Made by a program: the position numbers and the translations under genes. Of a stretch of 64,000 nt of DNA, positions 23,524 through 36,017 are shown in pieces (within the stretch, counting starts at the first letter, position 1; each line of letters opens with the position of its first letter). This DNA comes from Diphasiastrum complanatum (lineage: Eukaryota; Streptophyta; Lycopodiopsida; Lycopodiales; Lycopodiaceae), in the NCBI GenBank assembly GCA_029204225.1, contig CM055097.1:47614617-47678616 (forward strand). Direction: 5' to 3'. The notes under the pieces are model-generated. The model was given only the letters and a program-made list of their open reading frames with translations, had not been told where the DNA came from and made no database searches.

Positions 23524-24437
23524 GATGGCAGTAATTCTAGATAGTTCTGGAGGGATTGAAAATTCTGAAAATTTTCAGCATGAACTCTCTTGGAGAAATC
23601 TAGAATGAACTCATGGAGAGAATGGGTGAGGCCTATATATAGACTTTTTTGGACAAGAATTCGTAACTTCACCCAGTAATCGGTCCCATGGATAATTTGG
23701 TCGTTTAACACGGTAGAACTTGGTATCAGGTTTTTTGACCATAACCTTGACAACCTCTGTGATTTTGGTGCAACCTCTGAACTAAAAAAGGTTAAATTGC
23801 ATTACGATGCAACCTCTGAACCAGAAAGGTTAATTTGTATCCGTTGAAGGCCCACTGAATCTCTACAAAATCGTACTCACTGTGGGCGATTTCGTGGTAT
23901 GGCTGGCAATTTCTGATACCGAGGTTTTGTTGACAGACAAGGTGAAAAAAGTGATTTTATGACAGAAAACAGGCTAAATCTCTGAGATAGAATTCGCGGA
24001 GTTGTTGGAGGACTGATCTTTGATAGATCTAGTCTCAGTGAAGGCAAGGAATTCTAAGACCAAGATTTGGTTGGAAAACAATGGATTTTGACAATATATC
24101 AGGGTGTTTTCAGGAAATCTGAGTAGGGTCAGAATTTGTTGAGGTGGTAGAATGCAAGATCAATGTCTGTTATGGCTGCAGACAGCCTGGCAAATTCTGA
24201 TATATCTGTTTAGTCAAAAAAATGTCACTTGGGTCACTTCTTTCAAAGAAAATGCCCAAGTTGACACTTTTGTTGCTTCCCCCTGGCTTGATAGATTGCT
24301 CAGCAGCTTGTTGAGGACCTGGAGAGAAGTCTCGTGCTGTGGTGTGAAGAGAAAAAAAAAAAAAACAAACAAGCATACACACAAGCACGTGAGAGAAAAA
24401 ACGAAAAACAAAGAAGCTTCGTAGAAAATCTTAAAAA

Positions 24438-25300
24438 GCGGGAATGGCACCAATGTTGGAAGTATTTCTAGTTAGGGCGGTGGCTAGATCTACTCACGAA
24501 TGTAGTGTAGGGATGTAGAGGATCATCCACTTCCTAAAATCTACAAGCTTCCTAACAAAATAAGAACATAAACGAAATGGAGCACTAAGGATTCCCAACT
24601 AGCTGTACTCGGAAATAATTGATATGGCTAAGGCGGTACCCAACTAGCCACTTACTTAAAAACACAAAATCTTGCCAAGGCTTCCCAACTAGCAAGAATA
24701 CTAATCTAAATCCTACTTAACACCCAATAGGGATTTGGAAATAAGATTGCGACTAGTACTAAGCATAAAACAAATAAAACGCATGCCACAATAAATCCAA
24801 TGAAAGGAGGCAAGAGGAGGCCCGAGCACCTTCCCTCAAGCTATGCACCTTCTAATGGGAACACAGAGAAATGGAATGGTAATCTCAAAGAGAGAGCAAT
24901 TTAGCATAATCTCAAAGTGTTGTTTACAAGGAAAATGTCTCTCTTCTTATAGCAAGAAGGGCCTTCCATAAGTATCCACTAACTTATGGGATTAGTTTAA
25001 AACTAGTAATTCTAAGGCCTCTAAAACTTCTAACTTAGAACTTATAACTTTAAAAAGTTTCTAACTTGTGATTTAAGAAAACTTAAGATCACTTAGAATA
25101 TTTCTAAGCTTAAGTTTCTTAAGTCTAAGTTCTAATTTTATTTTATTATTTTAAGCTTCTACCCATGGACTTTCAAAACACATGCCATAGTCGAAGTTTA
25201 TTGGCCAATACTCATACGTAGGCTTACAAGACACATGCCACGGAGTTTTATTTATTTCTTTTTTTTTTAAATTTTCACTGTGTTTGCATAGTTGCTAACA
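24438..25300 (-). mobile_element. LTR of element C (847 bp) and its primer site
   Basis: Minus strand: the LTR starts TGTTAGCAACTATG at 25300 and ends CTTCCAACA at 24454, then TTGGTGCCATTCCCGC (24453-24438) is in the primer-site position. The LTR has a TATA-like CTTGCTATAAGAAG and a CTCTCTCTTTGAG leader. On its 25301 side the copia B RT/RNase H text stops in mid-frame at GCAACGCTTTGCA, so C inserted into copia B. The matching tRNA is not certain to me. Confidence 0.7.
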
Positions 25301-26255
25301 TGCAAAGCGTTGCATACACCAGTGAGTCGATAATGGAGTAAAATAGATACTATTTCATTTCCTCCTTTTCTGCCTCGGTTTGTGGACATTGTTCCTTTTC
25401 AGACCAGGGTCGAGGGAGTGAAAAGTAGTTCGATTTGCAGTTGGTCATTCCATACTTTTCCAGCACATTAGTGAGATATCATTGTTCACTGATATAAATT
25501 TGTCTTAATCTGAAGTCTGAGGCAATAATGGGCTGGACTCATATCAATCATCTTTTGTATTCCTGTTCTAGCATGCATTTCGTATCCGTCAATAAATTCA
25601 AATTGTTACTAAACAGTAACATATCATCTACATAAAGAGTGATGATTATGAAGGAATTCAATACAGACTTGAAATAGACATTCGAGTCTGCTGAGTTTGG
25701 AATAAAACCATTCTCGAATAGAAATCCATTGATTTTTTGAAACCAGGCTCTTGGTGACTATTTCAAACCATACACAGCCTTGTGGATTTTGTAGACAAGA
25801 TGCTCCTTACCCTTGAGCTCGTATCCCTCTGGTTGTGACATATATATCTCCTCTTCGACAGTCTGTTTTAGGAAAGTTGTTTGGACATCCATTTTGTGGA
25901 CTTCGAGATCAGCTACAACTACAAAGGAGAGTAGTAGTCGAATTGAAGTATGCTTGTTACAACAAGGATACAGGTCTTGGAATAATCCAGATCTGGAATC
26001 TGAGAAAAGACTTTGGAGACTAGCCTTCTGTGTATCAATTTAGTCTTCCTTCAGCATCATACTTCGCTTTGAATATCCATTTGCATGGAATTGAATTTCG
26101 ATCCTTTGGAAGCTCAGTTACAGTCCATGTTTGATTCTCAATTAGAGAATCGAATTATGTGTCCATTGCTACTTTCCATTGATCAACATCTGGATTTGAC
26201 ATTGCCTCTGATACTGTAGGGTCGATGTTCTCACGTCGTAGTAGCCCTCCTGCCT
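25301..26255 (-). mobile_element. Copia family B reverse transcriptase fragment (minus)
   Basis: The minus strand reads SLIENQTWTVTELPKDR, PCKWIFKAKYDAEG, LEVHKMDVQTTFLKQTVEEE, LVYKIHKAVYGLK, then ITLYVDDMLLFSNNLNLLT with the YVDD catalytic motif, and ends at KEEMK. It corresponds base for base to 33300-34220 of the plus copy. It was probably once continuous with 16791-18099, separated by elements C and D. Stops and frameshifts are present. Confidence 0.85.
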
Positions 26256-26259
26256 GTCA

Positions 26260-27036
26260 ACAAGGGTTAGAACACTGGATAGGTGCCTAACTATGCATAG
26301 ATGCTACTTTTAGATAGTTATTTACTTTTTCCCTAACACTAACACCACTAACACTACTAACCCCTAACTCTACTCCACTAAATTGACATTCATCATGATT
26401 TTTTGAAGGGAAGGGAGAGTAGAAGAGAGTGAGGGAGAGAAAGAGAGAAGGGGGAGAGAGATTTGAGATGGAGGTTAGCTCAAATGCTCAATATCATTGC
26501 TTATGGGAAAACATTAACTAGCATAAACTAAAAACATAGCAAATGGGAACCAAGACACAAATCATCACAAAAGCATAAGCAAAGAGTGATTAGCACTTGA
26601 GGATGCTTGAGCTCCCAAAATGGTAGAGTCTCCTCCTCTCAATTAAGCATGAAAAATAGAGTACAAATGGTGTCTTTTTATAAATGGGGAAGGTCCGTGC
26701 CCCAAAATTCTATTGGCTAATATGTACATTGATCCTAACCACATTCATCTTGCACCCAACTTAATCCAAGGGTCCACAAAAAGTACATTAGACTTCACAA
26801 AGTTCATGTGAGTCCAAAGTTGGACCCAACTCTAAAATAATAAATTTCTAAGTTTAAAATGACTTTGGGCCTCAAGTTTTATTTTAATTACAAGGGGCCC
26901 AAGTCCATTATTTCTATTTACAATCGCCTTGCGTGCTCCTTGGGTCATGGACTTATACACATAGGAAGCCATGCACTCGTAACACATTTATTGACTCATT
27001 TTCTTTTATTCGCTCTATGTTGGGAATACCCCCAAC
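26260..27036 (-). mobile_element. LTR-like block E
   Basis: On the minus strand it starts TGTTGGGGGTATTCCC and has a TATA-like CATTTATAAAAAGAC near 26680 followed by a leader. It then has a CT-rich transcribed-like part (26405-26470 is GA-rich on plus) and runs to about TTGTTGACA at 26260. TG start, CA end, TATA and position against the copia B fragment suggest an LTR, but no second copy or coding region confirms it. Confidence 0.45.
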
Positions 27037-27445
27037 AGGACCCACGGCCTAAAGTAGTGTCGGTCCCTCGGCACTCTGCCGGTTCAGTACAGTGAGCGCT
27101 TGGCTCGTCGCTGGTTTAATGTTGTTATTATTATACAAGGTTGAAAAGTTAATGTGGTCCGTTTGTCTTTGGAGTCGTGGGACCTTAGGTGAGTTAGGAC
27201 AAGAGCCTTGCTTAAGGCACCAACAATAGACGATAATCATTGAGCATGAATTAGGCAAAACACACGAGTGTTATGGGGACAAGGCTTCTTAAACCGCATA
27301 TCAACATGCAAGGGAAAACAATTGGTGGCTATTGGACTTGTGAAATGAGAGTTTACTTTCATGATGAACCATTGTATGGTGGGGTCATATATTCTCATAG
27401 GTCAATGGAGACGGATAAATTATTTTCACAAATCTAGGTGAAAAT

Positions 27446-27843
27446 CATGGGTTTGACTAGGGGGCCATTTTGTGGGCTTCAATGAGGACTAGTTGTAATC
27501 CCAATAGTAATGGTAAAGAGACATTTGACCTTCTTTTGTTCCCCTCAGCCAAGTTGGATAAGAACATTCCTTATGATCTTGTTGACATGGACTTGATCAA
27601 ATTGCAGATGAAAAAGAGACCCAAGAGTTCACTCCATGTGGCCCATGGGTTTGACTATGGGACCATTTTGTGGGCTTCAATGGGGACTAGTTGTAATCCC
27701 AATAGTGATGGTAAAGAGACATTTGACCTTCTTTTGTTCCCACCTTAGCCAAGTTGGATAAGAACATTCCTTATGGTCTTGTTGACATGGACATGATCAT
27801 ATTGTAGATGAAAAAGAGACCCAAGAGTTCACTCCATGTGGCC
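27446..27843. repeat. 198-bp tandem duplication
   Basis: Copies 27446-27643 and 27644-27843 begin CATGGGTTTGACTA and are about 95 percent alike by eye. Copy 1 is open in one frame; copy 2 has gained stops. The encoded text is not recognised. Confidence 0.9.
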
Positions 27844-28080
27844 CATGCCATCTTCTACATGCAATACATCAAGCTAGTTGCTTACTTTGTAGAATAAATA
27901 CAAAATGGCCCCATATCAAACCACCTTCTACATGTGATACATCCAGCTAGTTGTTGACTTCGTAGAATAAATACAAAAATACCTCTTGACTTGCCTCTAT
28001 TCGGCTGATGGTCCCTTCTACATGCCATACATCAAGATATTTTCTTACTTTGTAGAATAAAAACAAAAAGACCTCTTGAC
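27844..28080. repeat. Three imperfect tandem units, about 75-90 bp
   Basis: Units start TTCTACATG at about 27851, 27926 and 28017, and each contains TAGAATAAATACAAAA or a close variant. They adjoin the 198-bp duplication. Confidence 0.75.
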
Positions 28081-29509
28081 TTCACGAGTCAATCTCTATT
28101 CAAGCTCTTTCACAAAGGACTTATGGATCAGGAGAAGCTATATTGTAATACCTGTGCTTTTTGAAGAGTTTATTTCTCATTCCGGATCGAGGGTGCAAAT
28201 GGGCCCGTCCTCAACCAAGAGGGGAGAGCGTATTCCACACCACCAGCCTTGCAGTTTGACGGTCTAGACTGCCTGTCATGCTTTTTTTGAGTGACGGTTT
28301 GAAAAACCATTTGACCTTCCAATCTGAAATGACTTTGATAGTTTAGAGATGGGTATTGATTTCAAAGATGAGCCGCCAAGTTAGAAAGGCTGAAAGTTGA
28401 ATCATGAATGTCAAACTTTGTGCTGAAATTTGTATAAGGTTTCAAGTGATGTGTATAATATATTTATTGTGAATTTATACAAGCAAAAAAACAAAGGTGC
28501 ATTTCAAACTGACGTTTTTGAATTGTATGTGCCTGTCTACTATGACGGCCAAATTTTTAAGACACATGTATTTTACGGCCAAAATGGCTCTTGACGGTCA
28601 ATACGGCTGTCAAACTGCAAGGCTGCACACCACAGATCTAAGGGTGGCCAATGATCGCATTGTTTTAAAAAACGAGTGCTATCGTTGTCCATCTCCATTA
28701 GATGGGCACTGCACCACCACTGCCATGGTGGTGGTGGTGGTGTGGAATAATACACTGCTCCAACCAAGAGAAGCTTACTCCTCAATTTCCGATGTGCAGG
28801 TGAACCCACCAAACTCATCCAACGATCAATATCGAAATATTCGATATTGTAATATTTTAAGATTCATGGATAGTTGGGACCTCCGACTCTAATCGACTCG
28901 GCATAAAAACAGTAGTATGCTGGTACCAGCCTTTCAAACCTAGGCCTGGCCAGAGTATCACACATGGCAAATATGGTCTGCCAATCTTGTGGGGCCCTGC
29001 TGAAAATGGAGGGCGCCTTGACGGTGTGACCGATCCGCGTGCACAGATTGTGTTTGTTCACTCACAGAAAACCGACGTTTGACTAGGAGTGCCCGGGAAA
29101 CATTTTTTAAGTTATACTCAAAATTACCTACAATTTTTAAACCTCCTCGATGTTTTAAGAACCAAAGGATTTATGTGCCTTTATAAGAAACCGTCAAAAA
29201 TTTATGATACTGATTTTTGAGAAATAATCCCGGTTCTTTTCTTATACTTTGCAGATTTTATTGAGCACTTTGGAGGTGGAGAAAAGATGCTTCACTAATG
29301 GATTATTCCTCTCAATTCCGTTGCTTGTCACTGAATTTGGTAGAAACAGCGAGCTTTGAGCTGGAGGAAAGCTGCTATATTAATGCTTGCTTATTCAGTT
29401 GCTTGTCAGAAGAGTGAAGAGTGGTATTTACTGCTGTGCATTAAGGAAGATTGCACTGCTTCTGAAAATTGATTGATCTTTTTAGTCTTGAGAGCTGCCA
29501 TAGAGTATT
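28081..29509. other. Upstream region of the CAD-family gene
   Basis: Only a (GGT)n run at about 28727-28742 and a TATA-like TATATTAAT at 29376-29384, about 130 bp before the CAD start codon, are notable. The latter is a plausible core promoter, unproven. Confidence 0.4.
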
Positions 29510-32035
29510 ATGGGCAACCTGGATGGCAGGCATGTGTCTGGATGGGCAGCCCTTGACGGATCGGGTACACTGTCACCCTTCCAATACACTCTAAGGTTTG
29601 GTTTAGAAACCTTAATTCACTGCTGCAGCATTTGCTTGAAAAAGAAATGTGAATGATAAAGTAAGTGATAAGTGATTGCCTGATGGAATTTGGACTGCAT
29701 GTTTTCTGTTAGTCTTTGCTGCTTGTTTTGATCATTCACCAAACAAAGTGAAAACGAACCAACAAACTCCAATTCAGCTAATCAGATTACACTAATTTGC
29801 TAAGCAATTGCTTTCAATTGATCCTTATAGAGCCTACATAATGTAATCTCATCTTAAACAACATTGGCTAGAGAATCCATACAGTACTGTCAACGCTTGC
29901 ATATCGTATGCTGATCTAAGCCCACATTGGCTTGCAATTCCTTGCACTATAAACTCCTGCGTGATATAATCTGATCTAATCTAACATTGGCCAGAGAATT
30001 CCATGGACTATTAGCTCCTTCGTGAACTTACTGTTCTGAGCCAACATTGGCCTGAGATAACTGTCAGCATGCCGTGACTTATATTCTTCTTATATGTGTA
30101 AGTCTGTTGTTGACGTTGATTTTCCAGGGAAACAGCCCCAAACGATGTTCTTATCAAGGTTCTGTTTTGTGGTATCTGCCACACTGATCTCCATCAACTC
30201 CGCAACGACTATGGTGCCTCAAAGTACCCAATGGTTGCTGGGTAAGCAAGACTTGTTACTTTCTGCTGTGTTGTGTGCAAGCGCCATGTTGGTTGGTACT
30301 TGTCTGAATTAGACGCAAAGAGTCTTGGAGTGCATTAGCTTGTGTAGTATGCCAATTTGGGTTGATCTGGCACCCGTGTGCATGTGGCCGCAGCCATGAA
30401 GTCACAGGCGTCGTGACAGAAGTTGGCAAGAAAGTTAAGGATTTTAAAGAAGGTGATAATGTGGGAGTGGGATGCTTGGTGGGTTCTTGCCAAGGCTGCA
30501 GTCCTTGTAAGCAAGATATGGAACAGTATTGTTCCAAAAGGATCTGGACCTACAATGATGCCTACCCTGATGGGCGTCCTACCTATGGTGGCTTTGCCAA
30601 TTTCATGATCGTTGATCAAAGGTACAATACTGCTACAAATTGAGACACATCCAAGCTCACAGGACTAAATTCCAGATGTAGTGATCAATTTAGAGCCATA
30701 TTTTCAAACTACGTAGATAGTTGTGATCTGCATTTGATGTTTTTGATCATCTTCTTGTCTGCCTGCAGCTTTGTTGTGAGAATTCCAGACAATCTTCCTC
30801 TGGATGTAGCAGCGCCTTTGCTCTGTGCTGGAATCACAGTCTATAGCCCCATGAAACACTTTGAAATGACAGAGTCAGGGAAGAGGTGCGGGGTAATTGG
30901 TCTTGGAGGTGTCGGGCACATGGCAGTGAAGTTTGCCAAGGCTTTTGGCCTACATGTGACAGTGATCAGCACCTCCCCCAGCAAAGAAGAAGAGGCAAAG
31001 GAAGTCCTTGGTGCAGATGAATTTTTACTGAGCACAAGTGAGGAGAAAATGCAGGTAAATAAATGGATCAAGCAACAGAGCCCAGCTAACTTATTTGCTT
31101 GATCTGATCCAAGCAACAGAGCCCAGCTTACTTATTTGCTTGATCTGATTTCTTATGTTGGTTAAATTTGAGAAGCCCTTTTCAGCCAAAAGACTCTTGC
31201 TACTCCACCTGGTGAACTTAATCAAGATTTGTCTGCCAAGATGAGATAGATAATTAAGCTCATCAAACTTGAGTCATATTTTCTTCTTCCATCAAAAGAA
31301 CTTTGCAGCAGATACTATCTGTATGATATCTTAGGGAGATTTTGGGTTATAATGGCCGTCTTTAAAAGTACGAAAGTCTTACTGTTACTCTTACTGCCTG
31401 TGATCATTTGATTATTTCTGAGCACATGTTTGCAATCCTTTGGCTATTAGTGCCTTTGACAAGTTGAATATTTCTGAGCAGCATGTTTGCGATCCTGTGC
31501 AGGCTGCTGTGCAATCATTCGACTACATTCTTGATACTGTTCCTTCGCCACATCCACTAGATCTTTATCTTTCCCTTTTAAATATAAATGGAAAGCTAGT
31601 AGTTTTGGGTGCAGTGCCTAGTCCATTGCACTTAGCCACAGCCAGTCTCATTTTGGGTAAGCATTAAATTGGCAAGTTTTCTATAAATTTCTACACAGAT
31701 TAAAAAAAGGTTTCACCAAACAAGCAATCTAGAATACGTGATCTTTCTTGTGTATTGAATAAGCCAATGCTTCAAATGAACAAATATACTTGACATAATT
31801 TTGTGATTTTCTGATCAATGGCAGTAAAATCTGGAATGCAGGTCGCCGAAGCATTGCGGGAAGCTTTATTGGCAGCATCAAGGAGACAAATGAGATGCTC
31901 AATTTCTGTGCTGAAAAGAACGTTACCTGCTTAATTGAGACAATTACACCAGACCACCTAAATGAATCCATGCAAAGACTGGACAAAAATGATGTCAGAT
32001 ATCGTTTTGTTGTAGACATGAGTAAGAGTATTTAA
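29510..32035 (+). CDS. CAD: Cinnamyl alcohol dehydrogenase family protein, complete, 6 exons
   Basis: A zinc-dependent NADPH alcohol dehydrogenase, presumably cytosolic, of the family that reduces cinnamaldehydes to monolignols or related aldehydes. Exons are 29510-29595, 30128-30241, 30394-30621, 30769-31054, 31503-31656 and 31842-32035, all GT-AG and in phase. They encode 353 aa, close to the usual 357. Catalytic zinc ligands appear at Cys46 (GICHTDLH), His68-Glu69 (GHE) and Cys162 ([11 protein letters not shown]). The structural zinc cysteines are 99, 102, 105 and 113 ([17 protein letters not shown]). The dinucleotide loop is GLGGVGH at 187-193, with STSPSK at 210-215 fitting NADPH preference. 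The C terminus reads [14 protein letters not shown]. Nothing is missing. Whether it is a lignin CAD or a CAD-like/ELI3 paralogue cannot be decided here. Intron 1 holds about four 61-bp repeats and intron 4 starts with a 41-bp tandem duplication. Confidence 0.93.
29861..30060. repeat. Four imperfect ~61-bp repeats in CAD intron 1
   Basis: The phrase ACATTGG recurs at 29861, 29923, 29984 and 30044 with similar surroundings (GATCTAA, ACTCCT, GAGAAT). Period is 60-62 bp. Confidence 0.7.
31069..31150. repeat. 41-bp tandem duplication in CAD intron 4
   Basis: Copies 31069-31109 and 31110-31150 start CAAGCAACAGAGCCCAG and differ at one or two bases. The first copy starts 14 bases after the intron donor at 31055. 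Confidence 0.9.
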
Positions 32036-32159
32036 GTCAAAACCTCAAGGTTTAGAAGCAATTTTAGCTTAGCCAGACTACAATGTTAGGAGTTACATCT
32101 TTATTATCTGATTATGAGCCATGAATCAACAAAGTGCTCATGAATAAGCAAAGTTCATG

Positions 32160-32700
32160 TTCTATTACATAGATTTATCTTGAGAGATGTAGTGCTCGGG
32201 TTGCTCCATGAAAACTCCCTCTTCAAGCTCACCATTCAAGAAGGCATTAATGACACCCATTTGCCTTAGATCCCATTCAAAAAATATATAAGTGACATGA
32301 GGATTTGAATGCTTACCACCTTTGCCATGGGTGCAAAGGTCTCATCATAATAATATCTCATACTCTTGAGCATATCCTTTTGCCACCAACCTTGCTTTGA
32401 ACTTATTGATTGATCCATCTTGGTGTGTCTGCAAAGAGCTTTAAGATCCTTTTGCATCCAATTGTCTTCTTGTCCTTTGGAAGCCTCACTAGCCTCCAAG
32501 TGTTGTTCTTCATTAGAGCTTGATACTCATGATCCATTGCTTGGATCCATTCCTCCTTTTGCATTACATCTTCTACACAAGAAAGTTTATCAAAAGAAGT
32601 GAGCAAAGCCATTTTACTGAGCCACATCTGCACTTGAAGAATGGTCTTCTCTAGTTCCACAAGCATGTAGCATGCTCAAGTACCCTGTTATATCCAGTAT
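32160..32700 (-). mobile_element. Copia RT fragment behind the CAD gene
   Basis: The minus strand reads KEEWIQAMDHEYQALMKNNT, WRLVRLPKDKKTIGCK, then in another frame DETFAPMAKVVSIQILMSL. This is the start of copia reverse transcriptase; the catalytic part is lost. It begins about 125 bp after the CAD stop codon, tail to tail. Confidence 0.85.
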
Positions 32701-32711
32701 CCAAGTCTTGT

Positions 32712-33071
32712 CTAATGCATGCCAAATTTTTTTTCTTTATTACATCTTCTAGATTCAAATTTGTCCATTCTTATAAGTGTGTCAAAGGCAATGGGTGTGT
32801 CAAATAGGGGGAGTCCATTAAGTGCATGGATTTTGCAATCATGGAGTTCATCCTCACTAAGATTAGCAAGTATAGTCCATAGCTCTATGGAAATGGGTGC
32901 ATTGAAGTTGACTATAGGAAGGCTCCACAACTTAAGGGATATGTTATTGGCTTTGGTTTCAATCGTACGGTTAGGTGCCATCGGTACTTGACATTTCTTA
33001 AAAAGGCAATAGTCAAAAGTAGAGATATATCCAAAATCATTACTCAAGCATATTCGAGTGTTTGGATGCAT
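32712..33071 (-). CDS. Hypothetical 119-aa ORF between copia pieces
   Basis: An open frame with ATG, unrecognised. Text such as ELWTILANLSEDELHDCKIH looks protein-like. It lies just upstream of the minus-strand copia RT fragment and may be a diverged integrase-RT linker, so a host gene is unlikely. Confidence 0.25.
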   Translation of the reverse strand: MHPNTRICLSNDFGYISTFDYCLFKKCQVPMAPNRTIETKANNISLKLWSLPIVNFNAPISIELWTILANLSEDELHDCKIHALNGLPLFDTPIAFDTLIRMDKFESRRCNKEKKFGMH

Positions 33072-35989
33072 TGCTTATGCTCAAATCGAATTCCGATCCT
33101 AGAGTCGACACCAGTTCCGAACTCAAGATTGATCAAAAAATTGACACAGACTACGACAATGAGTCAGACCCTCAACAAGTCAAATCCTTCAGAGGATTGA
33201 AGTTCAATCCAGAAGATCAAAATGATCTAGATAGCCTCCATCCCAATTTATGGATGATCCAGCCTGCTACTTTGTGCAAGAACCATGCATTGTATTAGAG
33301 GCATTGTCAAATCCAGATGTTGATCAATGGAAAGCCGCAATGGACACAAAATTTGATTCTCTAATTGAGAATCAAACATGGACTGTAACTAAGCTTCCAA
33401 AGGACCGAAATTTGATTCCATGCAAATGGATATTCAACGTGAAGTATGATGCTGAAGGAAGACTAAATCGATACAAAGCCAGATTGGTCTCCAAGCCTTC
33501 TCTCATATTCCAGATCTAGATTATTCCGAGACCTTTATCCCTGTTGTAACAAGCATACTTCGATTTGACAACTACTCTCCTTTGTAGTTGCAACTGATCT
33601 CGAAGTCCACAAAATGGATGTCCAAACAACTTTTCTGAAACAGACTATCGAAGAAGAGATCTACATGTCACAACTAGAGGGATACGAGCTCAAGGGTAAG
33701 GAGCATCTTGTCTACAAAATTCACAAGGCTGTGTATGGTTTGAAACAGTCACCAAGAGCCTTTTTTTAGAAAGTCAATGGATTTCTAATCAAGAATGGTT
33801 TTGTTTCAAGCACGACAGACTCAATGTCTATTTCAAGTCTGTATCGAATTCCTTCATTATCATCACTCTTTATATAGATGATACATTATTGTTTAGTAAC
33901 AATTTGAATTTATTGACAAATACAAAATGCATGCTAGCACAGGAATACAAGATGATTGATATGGGTCCAGCCCAATATTGTCTCAGAATCCAGATTCATC
34001 GAAATCGATCAAGTAGACAAATTTATATCAGTCAACAATGATATCTCACTAATGTGCTGGAAAAGTATGGAATGACCAACTGCAAATCGAGCTACTTTTC
34101 ACTTGGCCTTGGTATGAAATTATCAAAGGAACAATGTCCTCAAACCGAGACAGAAAAGGAGGAAATGAAACAGTATCCATTTTATTCCATTATCGGCTCA
34201 CTGGTGTATGCAACGCTCTGCACTCGACCTGACCTGGCATACTCTATCAGTTCACTCAGCCAGTTCCTATCCAGGGCCAAGCATTGGAAAGCACTCATAA
34301 AGATCATGAAGTATATCCAAGCAACAAAACATCTATGCATCTGTTATGGAGGCAACCAATCTGCCAACATTCTTGAAGATTATACAGATGCAGATTGGGA
34401 AGGAGATATCGACACCAGAAGATCGACTTCTGGATTTGTATTCTTATTCAATCAAGGCCCAATCTCATGGAATAGCCGAAAATAGACCTCGGTAGCATTA
34501 TCATCAATTGAATTGGAATACATAGTTGCCACAAATGCTACCAAGGAGGCAATTTGGCTAAGGAACTTGCTTGCAGATATCGACCTTGCTCAGTTATAAC
34601 AACCATATATTGTGATAATCAAAGCACAATTGCACTATCTCTAAATCTGAGATTTCACTCTCGAAGCAAACATATCAAAATCATGTATCACTACCTTAGA
34701 GAAAAAGTGCAAAGCAAGGAAGTGTCATTAGTTTACTACAGGTCAGATTTTATGGCAACATCAGATTTAATGACATGCTAAGTATGAAGATCCAAGTTTT
34801 TTAAGATCCACATTACGGAGGAGTGTTAGATTTTAATGCTCAGGTCCAAAATCCATTCCGTCATGAGCATCTTGAAAAATCTGTCGAAGTCCGACTCCAT
34901 CGACTTCGAAGTCATCGAAGTCCGAAGTATGACTTCATCGACTTCGACTTCTCCATGTATATACTCAAATTACTCCATCAACTCGACATCTTTGACATCA
35001 TCGACTTCACCGACTCACTCAACAACCAACTCCATTGACTCACTCGACATCAACTCGACATCACCGACTCACTCGACATCATCGACAACTCGACTCCATC
35101 AACAACCAACCTCATCGACTTACTCGACTCACTCGACAACTCGACTTCATCGACATTCCATCGTCACCCGACTTACATTGACAATTCACTCCATCGACTT
35201 ATCCGACTCCATCGACATCGACTTCAACACCAACTCCATCAATTCCATCCCACCTTAGTTGATTTGTCCGTTGACTTCATCGACTTTTTATCAACTGACT
35301 CGACTTACTAGACTCCCTCATCAACAAAAAGTCGATCCATGCACTGTCAGACAACTTCAAGGACAACACTGATAGCTTTCATCCTCAAAATAAACGTATT
35401 TGAATTTTCTTCACTCTTTTGAAAACAAGAAAAGATTTGTCTTCTTAGAGTCAACACTCTAGAAGTAGACTTGGATTCATAAAGCTTCTTCAATGAATCC
35501 CAAGCATCCTTAGATGAAGTACTCTTACCAACCTCCTTGAGAAGCTCATTGGTAACATTCATCTTGATAATGTGTAGAGCCCTTTTGGCCCCCTTATCAT
35601 ACCTCATTTGACAAAGATGGCTATCTGCTGCAAGGTGGCTCTAGTTAATTAAGTAGATCCAAAGTACTGATCACTAAACTGTAAGACATGTAAATAAAGT
35701 CTGTATCTTTCACTCAATGATCATGCTGATTAGGCTGAGTATGCAATGATTTTCAGCTAAAGCCAGTTTTAGCGCTACATTATCTCGCGCTTATGCCTCA
35801 GGCTCTTGTACTCAGTTTCTATCAATCAGAGTGCATCTTGTCCACACTTCTGTTTTTTGTTCTATTGCACATTGCTATTGTTCATTCATCTTGATCCTTT
35901 TGCTGGTAATTGACACACTTCTGATCCACAACTATCCTTTGCAAACTTCCGCTGCTATTACACATTTCGAACTTGATATCAGAGTTCTG
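33040..35989 (+). mobile_element. Copia family B: integrase end, RT, RNase H, LTR, primer-like site (plus)
   Basis: Order: integrase end FGCIAYAQ (33060), RT start SLIENQTWTVTKLPKDRN (33350), VHKMDVQTTFLKQTIEEE, a damaged YVDD region (TLYIDDTLLFSNN, 33865), and RNase H YTDADWEGDIDTRRSTSGFV (34380) to YCDNQSTIALSLN. The polypurine tract GGAGGAG is at 34817-34823. The LTR starts TGTTAGATTTT at 34824 and runs to about 35972. TTGATATCAGAGTTCTG (35973-35989) looks like an initiator-Met primer site. A primer site after what should be a 3' LTR is unusual. Frameshifts make the element inactive. Confidence 0.88.
34870..35345. repeat. TCGAC-rich minisatellite inside LTR B
   Basis: Dozens of short units built from CATCGACTC, ACTCGAC and TCGACTTC fill about 480 bp of the LTR. 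The minus copy of the LTR has the same array at 17180-17590. Ser/Thr-rich open frames here are repeat artefacts. Confidence 0.9.
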
Positions 35990-36017
35990 TTTCTATCAGA
36001 TCTCTATTGATCCGATA

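Noticed and set aside
30256-31116. Minus-strand ORFs across the CAD exons
   Set aside because: Shadows of the CAD coding exons on the opposite strand; no independent motif.
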